Translations under genes and position numbers: made by a program
The notes under the pieces: generated by a model
What the model was told of the DNA's origin: nothing
The model's input: only the letters and a program-made list of their open reading frames with translations
The model's database searches: none
Assembly (NCBI GenBank): GCA_964492485.1
Contig: CAZBKM010000001.1
Coordinates: forward strand, 186,001 to 250,000
Direction of reading: 5' to 3'
Source of the DNA: UBA5336 sp964492485
Lineage (GTDB): Bacteria; Pseudomonadota; Alphaproteobacteria; Caulobacterales; Hyphomonadaceae
Length of the DNA: 64,000 nucleotides
Shown here: piece after piece, positions 48,036 to 56,701 of the stretch
Layout of the letters: every line of letters starts with the position of its first letter
Numbering within the stretch: position 1 is the first letter of the stretch

Positions 48036-49169
48036 ATGGCTCCGGACCACTCAGCACCATCGGTGCGTCGCAATCTCAGGCCTGCCCTGGCCGTGTGTGC
48101 CGTTGTCTGGCTTGCGGGATGTGTATCGAACAAGCCCTCCCTTCTGGTCCCAATCGAGGCGGCGCCGGAGAACGCATCGGTCATTGACCTTCTTGCAGTC
48201 ACCACCCGGGCACCGTCAGACCTGCCGGGCCAGATCTACGGGTCGCAAAGGGGCGAGCTTTCGGGCCACATCTTCAAGGTCTCGGTGCCTCCGAACCATC
48301 AGGTCGGCCGAATGGAGTGGCCAGGCGGGGATGTGCCCGATCCCGAGAACGAGTTTGCCGTTGTCGATCTGCAACCCGCAGAGCCCAGCGATGTCTGGCG
48401 CTGGTTCGATGCCCAGGACACCGATGGGCGCGTCCTGTTTTTCGTCCACGGCTACAATGTGCAATTCGCCGATGCCGTGTTCCGGCTGGCACAGATCGCC
48501 GAGGACCTCTCGATCAGGGCCGCGCCCGTCCTTTTCTCATGGCCGTCCGGCGGCGAGCTGGCCGGCTACTATTATGATCGTGAGAGCGCCAACTATTCGC
48601 GCGACGCGTTCGAGGCCGTCATCATGCAGGCGGTCGAAAACGAGAACGTCACCCAGATCGCCATTCTCGCCCATTCCATGGGAAGCTGGATCACGATGGA
48701 GACCCTTCGCCAGATGAGCATCCGCGACGGCGAGCTCTCCGAGAAGATCACCGATGTGGTCCTTGCGGCGCCTGACCTGGATATCGACGTCTTCCAGAAG
48801 CAGTTTCAGCGGCTTGGCGCCCAGCGTCCCCACTTCACGTTCCTTGTATCGACGGACGACAGGGCGCTCGGCGTCTCCAGGGTGCTGGGACGGGGTGTTC
48901 AGCGGCTCGGTGCCATCGACCCTTCGCAGGAGCCCTATCGATCAAGAATCGAAGCCACGCCCGGCGTGACCTTTGTCGACCTGTCCGCCCTGGAGGGGGG
49001 AGGCAGAATGGCTCACGCGAAATTCGCCGAAAGCGGCGAAATGGTGGATCTCGCACGCCGGACCCTCGCCGACGACGAGGCGCTGACTGAAGAGCGTACC
49101 TCGATCGGCGAGCAGGCAGGCGCAGTCATCATAACGCTTGGACAGAGTGTGGCCGGTCTGTCGGAGTGA
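48036..49169 (+). CDS. DUF900-type alpha/beta hydrolase lipoprotein
   Basis: The 377-residue protein has a lipobox (AVVWLAGCVSN), then an alpha/beta hydrolase of the DUF900 (PF05990) type. Motifs are VLFFVHGYNVQFADAV (oxyanion region), AHSMGSW with Ser214, LAAPDLDIDVF with the Asp and HAKF with a candidate His. Anchored in the envelope, it is likely an esterase or lipase-like enzyme of unknown substrate. ATG 48036 is the assumed start; GTG 48024 is also in frame. It is part of the run of exported proteins from 45882 to 50178. Confidence 0.85.
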   Translation: MAPDHSAPSVRRNLRPALAVCAVVWLAGCVSNKPSLLVPIEAAPENASVIDLLAVTTRAPSDLPGQIYGSQRGELSGHIFKVSVPPNHQVGRMEWPGGDVPDPENEFAVVDLQPAEPSDVWRWFDAQDTDGRVLFFVHGYNVQFADAVFRLAQIAEDLSIRAAPVLFSWPSGGELAGYYYDRESANYSRDAFEAVIMQAVENENVTQIAILAHSMGSWITMETLRQMSIRDGELSEKITDVVLAAPDLDIDVFQKQFQRLGAQRPHFTFLVSTDDRALGVSRVLGRGVQRLGAIDPSQEPYRSRIEATPGVTFVDLSALEGGGRMAHAKFAESGEMVDLARRTLADDEALTEERTSIGEQAGAVIITLGQSVAGLSE

Positions 49170-49209
49170 TGCAGGCCTCTCGGAAATCTCATGGAAGGCG
49201 CTACGTCAG

Positions 49210-50178
49210 ATGCCCAGAGGTGTAGTTTTCATCAGCTTGGGTGTGTTGGCCGCAATCGTGCTGACCGCCGTCTTGATTGTCATGTCCGGCGGAGGAGAGA
49301 CCATCAGGCTTGCGAGGGCCATAGCGGGTTATGAGCGGACCTTCGACACCTATTCGCAAACCGACACGACTGAAACCGCCGTCACGAACACCCAGCACGC
49401 CGATGGGCGCGAGGCGCATCTGATCTCGGCCTTCTTCGGGCTGGACAACGGCTTGCCGGAGCGGCTGACCGACCGTGTTGCGTGTAAAGGCGCGGGTGGC
49501 GCGGACGGCATGCCGGTGATCTTCTCCCATGAGGTGGACATTGCCACGCTCGAGCCGGGGGATATCAGGGTCACGACCCAATCCGGCGCCGTGCACACAG
49601 CGACATGCCTTACGCTCGCGCCAGCCGATGATCCCGGCGAGCTCCGCACGGCCCTGCTGGCCGGCGAGTATGGGGGCGCCACGGACCAGCCCGTCACGGT
49701 CGAAATCACCGGCAACGTGCTGTCCCTCGACGGCACTGTGAACTTCAGGGGCGCCCGCGTGGATGTCACGCCGCTGGAGGCCGGGCCATCTCTTGTCTGG
49801 GCGGAGATCGTTCCGGAGAGCCAGTGGGACCTGGGCGGCGAGGCAACCACCTCGCCCTGGGGCGGCGGCAGTCGCTGTCCATTGGGCACCGCGCAAATCG
49901 TGCGGGTGACCTGGAATGGCGGCATCACCAAGCCGGGCGGTGACCCGGCGGACGACAGGGAGCGCCAGCTCTACCAGGTCTCCACGGTTGCGTCTGACGG
50001 CAGCGCTGCCGACATCGCGCCCTTCGCGCTGGCCGACCTCAAGGACGGCGACAACAACCACCTGCTTTGCCTGAAGACGACAGACACCGTCGCATCGGTG
50101 TTCTTTCCGGCCGGTTACGTCACCGATCCGCGGGAAGACCCCAATGCCGACACGGCAATCGCCCTTTCCCCGCACTGA
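49210..50178 (+). CDS. Exported protein of unknown family with four cysteines
   Basis: The 322-residue protein starts with a hydrophobic segment (VVFISLGVLAAIVLTAVLIV) that is a membrane anchor or signal. The rest is mostly beta-rich and contains four cysteines (DRVACKG, TATCLTL, SRCPLG, LLCLKT) that could form two disulfides. Motifs such as FGLDNGLPERLT and GMPVIFSHEVD look conserved, but I do not know the family. It starts at ATG 49210, 40 bases after the hydrolase gene, and is followed by a DsbA-like protein. Confidence 0.75.
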   Translation: MPRGVVFISLGVLAAIVLTAVLIVMSGGGETIRLARAIAGYERTFDTYSQTDTTETAVTNTQHADGREAHLISAFFGLDNGLPERLTDRVACKGAGGADGMPVIFSHEVDIATLEPGDIRVTTQSGAVHTATCLTLAPADDPGELRTALLAGEYGGATDQPVTVEITGNVLSLDGTVNFRGARVDVTPLEAGPSLVWAEIVPESQWDLGGEATTSPWGGGSRCPLGTAQIVRVTWNGGITKPGGDPADDRERQLYQVSTVASDGSAADIAPFALADLKDGDNNHLLCLKTTDTVASVFFPAGYVTDPREDPNADTAIALSPH

Positions 50179-50197
50179 ATAAGCCAGGAGACCCGCC

Positions 50198-50839
50198 TTG
50201 ACCCATTCAATTGACGTTTACTGGTCGTTTCGCAGTCCATACTCCTATCTCGCAACGCCGGACCTTCTCCGCCTGCGCGAGGATTTCGAGGTGGAGGTCA
50301 AGCTGCGCCCGGTCCTGCCAATCGCTGTGCGCACCAAGGAAACCCTGTTCACGGGCGACCAGCGCCGGGTGAAGTACATCATCCTGGACGCGTTTCGCCG
50401 TGCCGAATTCCTTGGAATGAAGTTCGCAAGGCCGTCCCCCGACCCGATCGTGCAGGACATGGAGACCTTCGAGGTTGCAGATGACCAGCCCTACATCTAT
50501 CGCCTGACAGGTCTCGGCATCGAGGCCGAACGGCGCAATAAGGGCGTCGATCTCGCCTATCACGTCTCCCACCTGATCTGGGGCGGCGAGCCTCACTGGG
50601 ATGAGGGTGACAAGCTGGCGAAAGCCGTCGCGCGGGCGGGCCTGGACCTCGCAGACCTCGAGGCGGCCCTTTCGGCAAACGATCCAATGGCGGACATCGA
50701 AGCCAATCAGGCGGCGCTCGAGGCCGCCGGGGGCTGGGGCGTACCGACCATGGTCTTCAATGGCGAGCCCTTCTTCGGACAGGATCGGATCGACACGCTG
50801 CGCTGGCGTCTCGAGAAAACCGGTGTCGCGAAACGGTGA
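50198..50839 (+). CDS. DsbA-family thiol protein, 2-hydroxychromene-2-carboxylate isomerase type
   Basis: The 213-residue protein has a thioredoxin-like fold in the kappa-GST/HCCA isomerase branch. It begins MTHSIDVYWSFRSPYSYLA, with the SPYSY motif that holds the glutathione-reacting Ser, and ends near GVPTMVFNGEPFFGQDRID. It lacks a CxxC. Characterised members use glutathione to isomerise naphthalene breakdown products, but many are uncharacterised. The start is TTG 50198, supported by AGGAG 7 bases upstream. It is 19 bases after the preceding exported protein gene. Confidence 0.88.
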   Translation: MTHSIDVYWSFRSPYSYLATPDLLRLREDFEVEVKLRPVLPIAVRTKETLFTGDQRRVKYIILDAFRRAEFLGMKFARPSPDPIVQDMETFEVADDQPYIYRLTGLGIEAERRNKGVDLAYHVSHLIWGGEPHWDEGDKLAKAVARAGLDLADLEAALSANDPMADIEANQAALEAAGGWGVPTMVFNGEPFFGQDRIDTLRWRLEKTGVAKR

Positions 50840-50974
50840 GCCTGCGGCGGACGCGGTAGGCCTTGGCGCCAGAGCGCGCAGTTCGCCGGGTTTCGACCTG
50901 CGGCGGACACGCTTATGTGTGGCGTGGCCGATTGCGCGCACCGGCGTGGCCCGGCAAGGCGAAGGATCACCGGA

Positions 50975-51460
50975 ATGCCCCACCTTCTCATCGTCTATCA
51001 CTCGCGCACGGGAGGGTCGCGCCAGATGGCCGAGGCTGCGGGCGATGCGGCGCGCATTGAGATTGAGACCGTGATCCGGCCAGCCGATGACGCCACCGCC
51101 GACGATGTCCTGGCGGCGGACGGCTATCTGTTCTGCTGCCCTGAGAACCTGGCAGCGCTGTCGGGCGCCATGAAGGAGTTCTTCGACCGGACCTATTATG
51201 AGGTGCTCGGGCGCATCGAGGGTCGCCCCTATGCGCTTATGATCTGCGCCGGATCGGATGGCGAGACGGCCGCCCGCCAGGCGGCCCGGATCGCACAGGG
51301 ATGGCGGCTTAAGCCCATTCAGGAGCCGATGATCGTCTGCACCCATGCCCAGACGCGCGAGCAGATCCTCGCGGAGAAGACCCTGCCCGAGGCCGAACTC
51401 GACCAGTGCCGCGAACTCGGCCAGGCGCTTGGCGCCGGTCTCGCCATGGGGGTGTTCTGA
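50975..51460 (+). CDS. Flavodoxin-family protein
   Basis: The 161-residue protein has a flavodoxin-like phosphate loop at the N-terminus (YHSRTGGSRQMAEAAG), a second FMN loop region CCPENLAALSGAMKEFFDR and a later SDGETAARQ segment. It is probably an FMN-binding NAD(P)H reductase or electron carrier. ATG 50975 was chosen since the residues upstream are not conserved. It follows the DsbA-like gene by 135 bases and precedes the cobalamin riboswitch. Confidence 0.85.
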   Translation: MPHLLIVYHSRTGGSRQMAEAAGDAARIEIETVIRPADDATADDVLAADGYLFCCPENLAALSGAMKEFFDRTYYEVLGRIEGRPYALMICAGSDGETAARQAARIAQGWRLKPIQEPMIVCTHAQTREQILAEKTLPEAELDQCRELGQALGAGLAMGVF

Positions 51461-51521
51461 CGTCCTCCCCTGTCCGCCGGGTCGATTGACATGGGCAAGG
51501 GCTTCGGAGAAGACAGTGCCA

Positions 51522-51682
51522 GATGGTGCCGCCCTAACGGCGGCTAAGAGGGAACCCGGTGTGAATCCGGGGCTGTGCCCGCAACTGTCAGCCGGGAGCC
51601 GGCGGCCAGAATGCCACTGGGATCACCTGATCCTGGGAAGGCGGCCAGAGGCGTCGATCGGCGAGCCAGGAGACCTGCCATC
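51522..51682 (+). promoter_or_regulatory. Cobalamin riboswitch controlling the B12 uptake operon
   Basis: The region contains the conserved cobalamin-aptamer segments: a 5' GGTGCC, then TAAGAGGGAACCCGGT with GAATCCGG, then GCCCGCAACTGT, a central GCCACTG and GGGAAGGC, and finally the B12 box AGCCAGGAGACCTGCC (51664-51679). It lies 174 bases before the start of the TonB receptor gene. It should shut down the operon when B12 is abundant. I saw no clear T-run terminator in the leader, so control may be at translation. Confidence 0.92.
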
Positions 51683-51855
51683 GCGTCGTTCATCCGGGGT
51701 CCGGGGTCAGACCAGGCGGATGGGAAGGCATCGTGCCTCTCCTCAGTAACGGCAACAGCCAGGGCCTGGCCGCCCGCATGGTGCACACGCCATGGGGCCA
51801 GCTTGTCGTTTCAGGGCATCCGTCATCCGGGCGGCGGGATGCCGAGGGGAAACCC

Positions 51856-53739
51856 ATGTCGAAGATCAATCGTTCCGGCGGAGTTCGAGCGCTGTCTGCG
51901 GCGGCATGCCTGGCCGCACCGGCCCTGGCGGGCGCGCCACAGGCCATGGCTCAGGCCGAACCCCCTGCCACAACCGACCAGACCCGACTTGAGCCGGTCA
52001 TCGTCCAGGGGTCCCGGCTCGGGCAGACGACGGCCGAGATCGGCTCCAGCGTCGGCCTGCTCACAGACGCCGACCTCGATGCGCTCGGGGTCGATTTCGC
52101 CGTCGATGCCCTCGCCACGGTGTCGGGCGTCACGGTCAACACCAATGGTGCGTTCGGTGGGGCGGCCAGTGTCCGCATCCGGGGCGCCGGCAGCGAGCAG
52201 ACGCTGGTTCTTATTGACGGCGTGCCCGTGAACGACCCCACCACGCCGGGTGGCGGCTACGATTTCGCACGTCTGGACGTGGCCGATATCGCACAGATCG
52301 AGGTGCTCAAGGGTCCGCAATCGACGCTCTGGGGCACCGATGCCATAGGGGGCGTGGTGTCCATCGTCACCAAGGCGCCCGATCGTGGCGCCGGCGGCCA
52401 GGCCTTTGCCGAACTGGGCGCCTTCGACACTGCGCGCGGCGGCGTCTCGGCAGAGGGGGCGACAGAGACCGGCGATTTCCGCATCGCGGTTGTCGGCATC
52501 TCGTCTGACGGCATTTCGAAGGCCGACGAGGACGATGGAAACGACGAGGCCGACGGATACGAGGCCACAACCATCTCGGCAAAGGGGGGACTTAACCTGC
52601 CCCGCAAGCTCCGGCTTGAGGGCGACGTGCGCTGGACCGGGTCCGAGACCGAATTCGACGCCTTTTCCTTCGGTGCCGAGGGCAACGTCGCGGACGGAGA
52701 CAATGTCAACGAGACCGAGGAGATCAGCTCCAATCTGTCACTGCGCGCCCCGCTTCTGGGCGGGCGGCTGGAGTCCCTTCTGCTGGTGGGCTATTCCGAC
52801 ATCTCCCGCCGCGACTTTGCCGGGGGTGCGCAGACCTTTGCAGCCGACGGCGACCGGGTCCTTTACCGCTACCAGGGCACATTGACGGTCGACAACGCCC
52901 AGACGCTGGCCTTCGGTGCGGAACGCGAAGACACCTCCAACGGCACGGACGAGACCTCGATTGACGGCCTGTTCGCCCTTTACGAGGTGAAACCGGCAAC
53001 CGGGTTGACCCTGACGGGCGGCCTGCGGGTCGACGACCATGAGCGGTTCGGATCGGAAACGACGGGTCGTGCGGCGGCTGCCTATGAGGTGAGCGACACC
53101 CTTACCTTGCGGGCAAGCTGGGGTCAGGGATTCAAGGCGCCAACCCTTTTCCAGACGACGTTCGCCTGCTGCGGGGCCAGCGGTCCCAATGCAGACCTCG
53201 AAGCCGAAACGTCGGAAGCGTTCGACATCGGCGTCGACTGGGTTGCAGCCGACGGGCGCGCGGAGGCCGGGATCGCCTATTTCGACCAGGAGACCGAGAA
53301 CCTGATCACGTTCCTGGGCGGGCGCTATGAGAATATCGCCAACCGGGTCTCGAACGGTGTGGAGGCCTATGCTGCCTATCAGATCGCCAGGGGACTCGCT
53401 GTGCGGGGCCACTACGCCCACATCGACGCCGAGGATGGCGACGGCATCCCCGCGATCCGGGTTCCCGAACACGCTGGCGACATCACCGTCTCGCTCGACC
53501 CGGACGGGCCGCTCTCCGGCGCCATACGCGTGCTCTACAATGGCGAGGAGCGCACGACGCTCGGCACACAGCTCGACGATTGGGCGCGCGTCGACCTGAC
53601 CGGCCGGTACCAGGTGAGTGAAACGGTCGAGGTCTACGGTCGGCTGGAGAACGCCCTGAATGCCAACTACCAGCAGGTCCTGGGATATGGCACGCCGGGT
53701 GTGTCCGGGTCGCTCGGCATAAGGGTACGCTATCGGTGA
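51856..53739 (+). CDS. btuB: TonB-dependent cobalamin receptor (BtuB-like)
   Basis: This is a 627-residue outer-membrane receptor for vitamin B12 or related corrinoids. It has a signal peptide ending in PQAMAQ, a TonB-box-like EPVIV, a plug domain (SVRIRGAGSEQTLVLIDGVP, FARLDVADIAQIEVLKGPQ) and a large beta barrel ending in LGIRVRYR. ATG 51856 has GAGGGGA upstream. The upstream cobalamin riboswitch and the ABC genes that follow identify the substrate as B12. The btuF-like gene starts within the last codon (GTGA). Confidence 0.92.
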   Translation: MSKINRSGGVRALSAAACLAAPALAGAPQAMAQAEPPATTDQTRLEPVIVQGSRLGQTTAEIGSSVGLLTDADLDALGVDFAVDALATVSGVTVNTNGAFGGAASVRIRGAGSEQTLVLIDGVPVNDPTTPGGGYDFARLDVADIAQIEVLKGPQSTLWGTDAIGGVVSIVTKAPDRGAGGQAFAELGAFDTARGGVSAEGATETGDFRIAVVGISSDGISKADEDDGNDEADGYEATTISAKGGLNLPRKLRLEGDVRWTGSETEFDAFSFGAEGNVADGDNVNETEEISSNLSLRAPLLGGRLESLLLVGYSDISRRDFAGGAQTFAADGDRVLYRYQGTLTVDNAQTLAFGAEREDTSNGTDETSIDGLFALYEVKPATGLTLTGGLRVDDHERFGSETTGRAAAAYEVSDTLTLRASWGQGFKAPTLFQTTFACCGASGPNADLEAETSEAFDIGVDWVAADGRAEAGIAYFDQETENLITFLGGRYENIANRVSNGVEAYAAYQIARGLAVRGHYAHIDAEDGDGIPAIRVPEHAGDITVSLDPDGPLSGAIRVLYNGEERTTLGTQLDDWARVDLTGRYQVSETVEVYGRLENALNANYQQVLGYGTPGVSGSLGIRVRYR

Positions 53740-54662
53740 GCTGGCGCGGTGGTCTTCGGGGCGTCGTCTCCCTGGCGGCGGTCGGCCTTGTGCTTGCAGC
53801 CTGCGGCCGGGACGTCATGCCACCCGGCGCCCCGATCGGCGCCACCCCGGAGACCGCCGACCGGTCGCGGCCCGCCCGGATCGTCAGCCTCGACTATTGC
53901 GCCGACCAGTTTGTCCTGAAGTTCGCAGAGCGTGGGCAGATCGCGGCCGTTTCGCCGGACGCTGAGGCGCCCTATGCCTACATGCGCGAGGCCGCCCGGG
54001 GATTCCCGCAGGTCCGCCCCGTGGCCGAGGATGTTCTGGCGCTCCGGCCTGACCTGGTCGTTCGCAGCTATGGTGGGGGCCCCCGCGCGTCCGTGCTCTT
54101 CGAACGGGCCGGGCTTCCCGTTCTGGATATCGGATGGACCGGAAGCCTGGCAGAGGTGAGTGACAATCTGGTGCGGATAGCCGACGCGCTCGGCGCACCC
54201 GAGGAGGGCGCGCGCGTCGCCGCGCGTCTGCAGTCACGGCTGGACGCCGTGGCGGAGCGCATCCCGGAGGGCGAGCCTCCGCGTGTCCTGTACATGACAC
54301 CCGGCGGCGTCACGTCGGGGCCGGGCTCCCTGGTCCACGACCTGCTGCGCGCGGCCGGACTGGAAAACTTCCAGACTGAGCCGGGTTGGCGCCCTCTCCC
54401 CCTGGAACGGCTGGCGCAGGAACAGCCCGACCTGGTCGCGCGCGCCGTCTTCGGTTCGGGACGGGTCGAGCCCCACCGCTGGAGTGCGGCACGCCATCCG
54501 CTTGCCCGGCAACAGACCCAGACACGTCCCGTGGTCACCCTGCCTGGGGCGTGGACGGCCTGTGGTGGCTGGTTCCTGGCCGATGCGGTCGAGGCGCTGG
54601 CGCGCGAAGCCCCCCGGCCGGAGATGGCGTCCGAACACACCCCCACCGGACGTGCACCATGA
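53736..54662 (+). CDS. btuF: Cobalamin ABC transporter substrate-binding protein (BtuF-like)
   Basis: The 308-residue protein has a lipobox (VGLVLAACGR) and a two-lobe binding fold (SLDYCADQFVLKF; VLALRPDLVVRSYGGG). It probably carries B12 from the outer-membrane receptor to the inner-membrane transporter. It starts with GTG 53736 overlapping the btuB stop and overlaps btuC at its end (ATGA). Unusually, the binding protein is probably lipidated rather than freely periplasmic. Confidence 0.9.
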   Translation: MSWRGGLRGVVSLAAVGLVLAACGRDVMPPGAPIGATPETADRSRPARIVSLDYCADQFVLKFAERGQIAAVSPDAEAPYAYMREAARGFPQVRPVAEDVLALRPDLVVRSYGGGPRASVLFERAGLPVLDIGWTGSLAEVSDNLVRIADALGAPEEGARVAARLQSRLDAVAERIPEGEPPRVLYMTPGGVTSGPGSLVHDLLRAAGLENFQTEPGWRPLPLERLAQEQPDLVARAVFGSGRVEPHRWSAARHPLARQQTQTRPVVTLPGAWTACGGWFLADAVEALAREAPRPEMASEHTPTGRAP

Positions 54663-55651
54663 CCGCTGACCGGCTGCTGGTCCCCGCGCTGCTGTCGGCG
54701 ACGCTCATCGCCTTGTTCGCGGCCTGTCTGCTAGGATCGACACCCCTGGCGCCCGTTCGCGTACTGGCTGCACTCGCCGGCCAGGGAGAGCCGGCCGACA
54801 CGTTGATCGTGTGGGCCATACGCCTGCCCCGGGCTCTCGCGGCCCTTCTGGTCGGTGCCGCCCTGGGCCTCAGCGGGGCGGCCTTGCAGGGCCTTTTACG
54901 CAATCCCCTTGCAGAGCCCGGCGTTCTCGGCGTTTCGGCCACGGCCGCGCTGTGCGCAACGGCGGCGATCTATTACGGCCTGGCGACGCTGAACCCCTGG
55001 GTCCTGCCGCTTTCGGCGATCGCCGGCGCGCTCATCGCCACCACGATCATCGCGTTCGCCGCGCTCAGAACCCGCTCGGTGGTGACCCTGATCCTCATCG
55101 GTGTGGGACTGTCGAGCTTCGCGGGCGCCGCGATGAGCCTCCTTCTCAACCTGGCGCCCAATCCCTTCTCCCTGGCGGACATGATCAACTGGACGCTTGG
55201 CTCCGTCGCCAATCGCAGTCTGGACGACCTGGCCTTCTCGCTGCCCTTCCTGGTGGCGGGTGGCGCGCTTCTCTGGTCCACGCGGCGCGGTCTGTCAGCG
55301 CTGACCCTGGGCGAGGAAGCCGCAAGCGGTGTCGGGCTCGACCTGAGGCGCCAGCGCCTGCTGACGGTGCTCGGTGCCGGTCTTGCAACCGGCGCATCGG
55401 TGGCTGTTGCTGGCGCCATCGGCTTTGTGGGGATCGTTGCGCCGCATGTGGTGCGTCCCCTCGTCGACCATGACCCGGCGAGGTCGCTGGTACCCTCGGC
55501 CCTCCTCGGCGGCCTGATCCTGCTGCTGGCCGATATCGGGGTCCGTCTCACGCCAACTGCATCGGAACTGCGCCTCGGCGTGGTGGCAGCCCTCATCGGC
55601 GCGCCGGCCTTTGTCTGGATCGCCTTGCGACGCGGAGCGGGTGATGACTGA
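54659..55651 (+). CDS. btuC: Cobalamin ABC transporter permease (BtuC-like)
   Basis: The 330-residue protein has about ten membrane helices, as in the BtuCD/FecCD family. Motifs include RLPRALAALLVGAALGLSGAALQG and the cytoplasmic loop AGAIGFVGIVAPHVVRPLVDHD that contacts the ATPase. It overlaps btuF at its start and btuD at its end, so all four uptake genes are coupled. Confidence 0.93.
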   Translation: MTADRLLVPALLSATLIALFAACLLGSTPLAPVRVLAALAGQGEPADTLIVWAIRLPRALAALLVGAALGLSGAALQGLLRNPLAEPGVLGVSATAALCATAAIYYGLATLNPWVLPLSAIAGALIATTIIAFAALRTRSVVTLILIGVGLSSFAGAAMSLLLNLAPNPFSLADMINWTLGSVANRSLDDLAFSLPFLVAGGALLWSTRRGLSALTLGEEAASGVGLDLRRQRLLTVLGAGLATGASVAVAGAIGFVGIVAPHVVRPLVDHDPARSLVPSALLGGLILLLADIGVRLTPTASELRLGVVAALIGAPAFVWIALRRGAGDD

Positions 55652-56405
55652 ACTGGTGGTTGCCGGGATGACCCTGCACGCGGCCGGAACGCCGCTCGTT
55701 CGAGAGGCGAGCCTCAGGCTGCGTCCCGGAGACTGGGTCGCTCTTCTCGGTCCCAATGGCGCGGGCAAGACGAGTCTTGTGCGCGGCGCACTCGGTCTGC
55801 AGCGGCCCATCTCGGGCGGCGCGCAGCTCGACGGCATCGCGACCACGGCGCTTGCGGCGGCAGACCGGGCCCGCAAGGTCGCCTACCTCCCCCAGCGCCG
55901 CCCCCTCGCCTGGCCGAGCAGGGTGCGCGACGTCGTCGCGCTTGGCCGGTTCGCCCATGGTGCGCGCCTCGGTCGGCTTGGGGCGGCAGATGCCGGCGCG
56001 GTGGCGCGCGCCCTGTCTGATTGCGGACTGGACGCGCTGGCTGACCGGCGCTGCGATACCCTCTCGGGCGGAGAGCTGGCCCGGGTCCATTGCGCGCGCG
56101 CCTTTGCCGCCGATGCGCCGCTCCTGATCGCTGACGAACCCACCGCTGCCCTGGATCCCCGCCATCAGTTCCGCATCCTCGACCTGATCGCGGCCTATGT
56201 GGCGCGGGGCGGAGGCGCCCTGGTGATCCTGCACGACGTCGCCCTCGCCGCGCGCTATGCCACCCGGCTGGTCTGGATGCAGGCGGGCCGAGTGGTTGCA
56301 GACGGCCCGGTGGACGAGACGCTGACAGCAGCCCGGCTGGCCGAGGTCTATGGCATCCGCGCACAGGTCACGGGTCGAACGGTACGAATGGACGGCGCGG
56401 CATGA
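55644..56405 (+). CDS. btuD: Cobalamin ABC transporter ATPase (BtuD-like)
   Basis: The 253-residue protein has Walker A GPNGAGKTSLVRG, the Q-loop YLPQRRPLAW, the signature LSGGELARVHCARAFA, Walker B LLIADEPTAALDP and the H-loop ILHDVALAARYATR. It energises uptake of B12 through BtuC. It overlaps btuC by 8 bases and ends the operon. Confidence 0.93.
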   Translation: MTELVVAGMTLHAAGTPLVREASLRLRPGDWVALLGPNGAGKTSLVRGALGLQRPISGGAQLDGIATTALAAADRARKVAYLPQRRPLAWPSRVRDVVALGRFAHGARLGRLGAADAGAVARALSDCGLDALADRRCDTLSGGELARVHCARAFAADAPLLIADEPTAALDPRHQFRILDLIAAYVARGGGALVILHDVALAARYATRLVWMQAGRVVADGPVDETLTAARLAEVYGIRAQVTGRTVRMDGAA

Positions 56406-56430
56406 ACCGGGCGATTCGTACGACTGCTAC

Positions 56431-56460
56431 AAAAAAGGCCGCTCCCCGAAGGAAGCGGCC
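56431..56460 (-). terminator. Rho-independent terminator, minus-strand orientation
   Basis: The stem GGCCGCT/AGCGGCC (56437-56460) is preceded on the plus strand by AAAAAA, so on the minus strand the hairpin is followed by TTTTTT. It would end leftward transcription, most likely from the cysteine-rich protein gene at 56702-57064. The region 56461-56701 between them holds no recognisable gene. Confidence 0.8.
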
Positions 56461-56701
56461 AGGCTTGCAAGAAGGGCTTCGGCCGGCGGGACGTTGGGCC
56501 GTGGGACCCGATGCCCCAGCCGGTCCATGAACCCTAACCGGGCGAAGATGAACGCCGGGCATCGGTTACGGTCGTTTCAGACGAAGCGGGAGCCCCTCGC
56601 ATGAAATCGTGTTCCAGAACAGGGCCGCAACGCATTTCCGCACGGACCCTGACCGGGGGGAAGACGCGCCAGGACCGGCCCGCATCCATTTCCCCGCAGC
56701 G

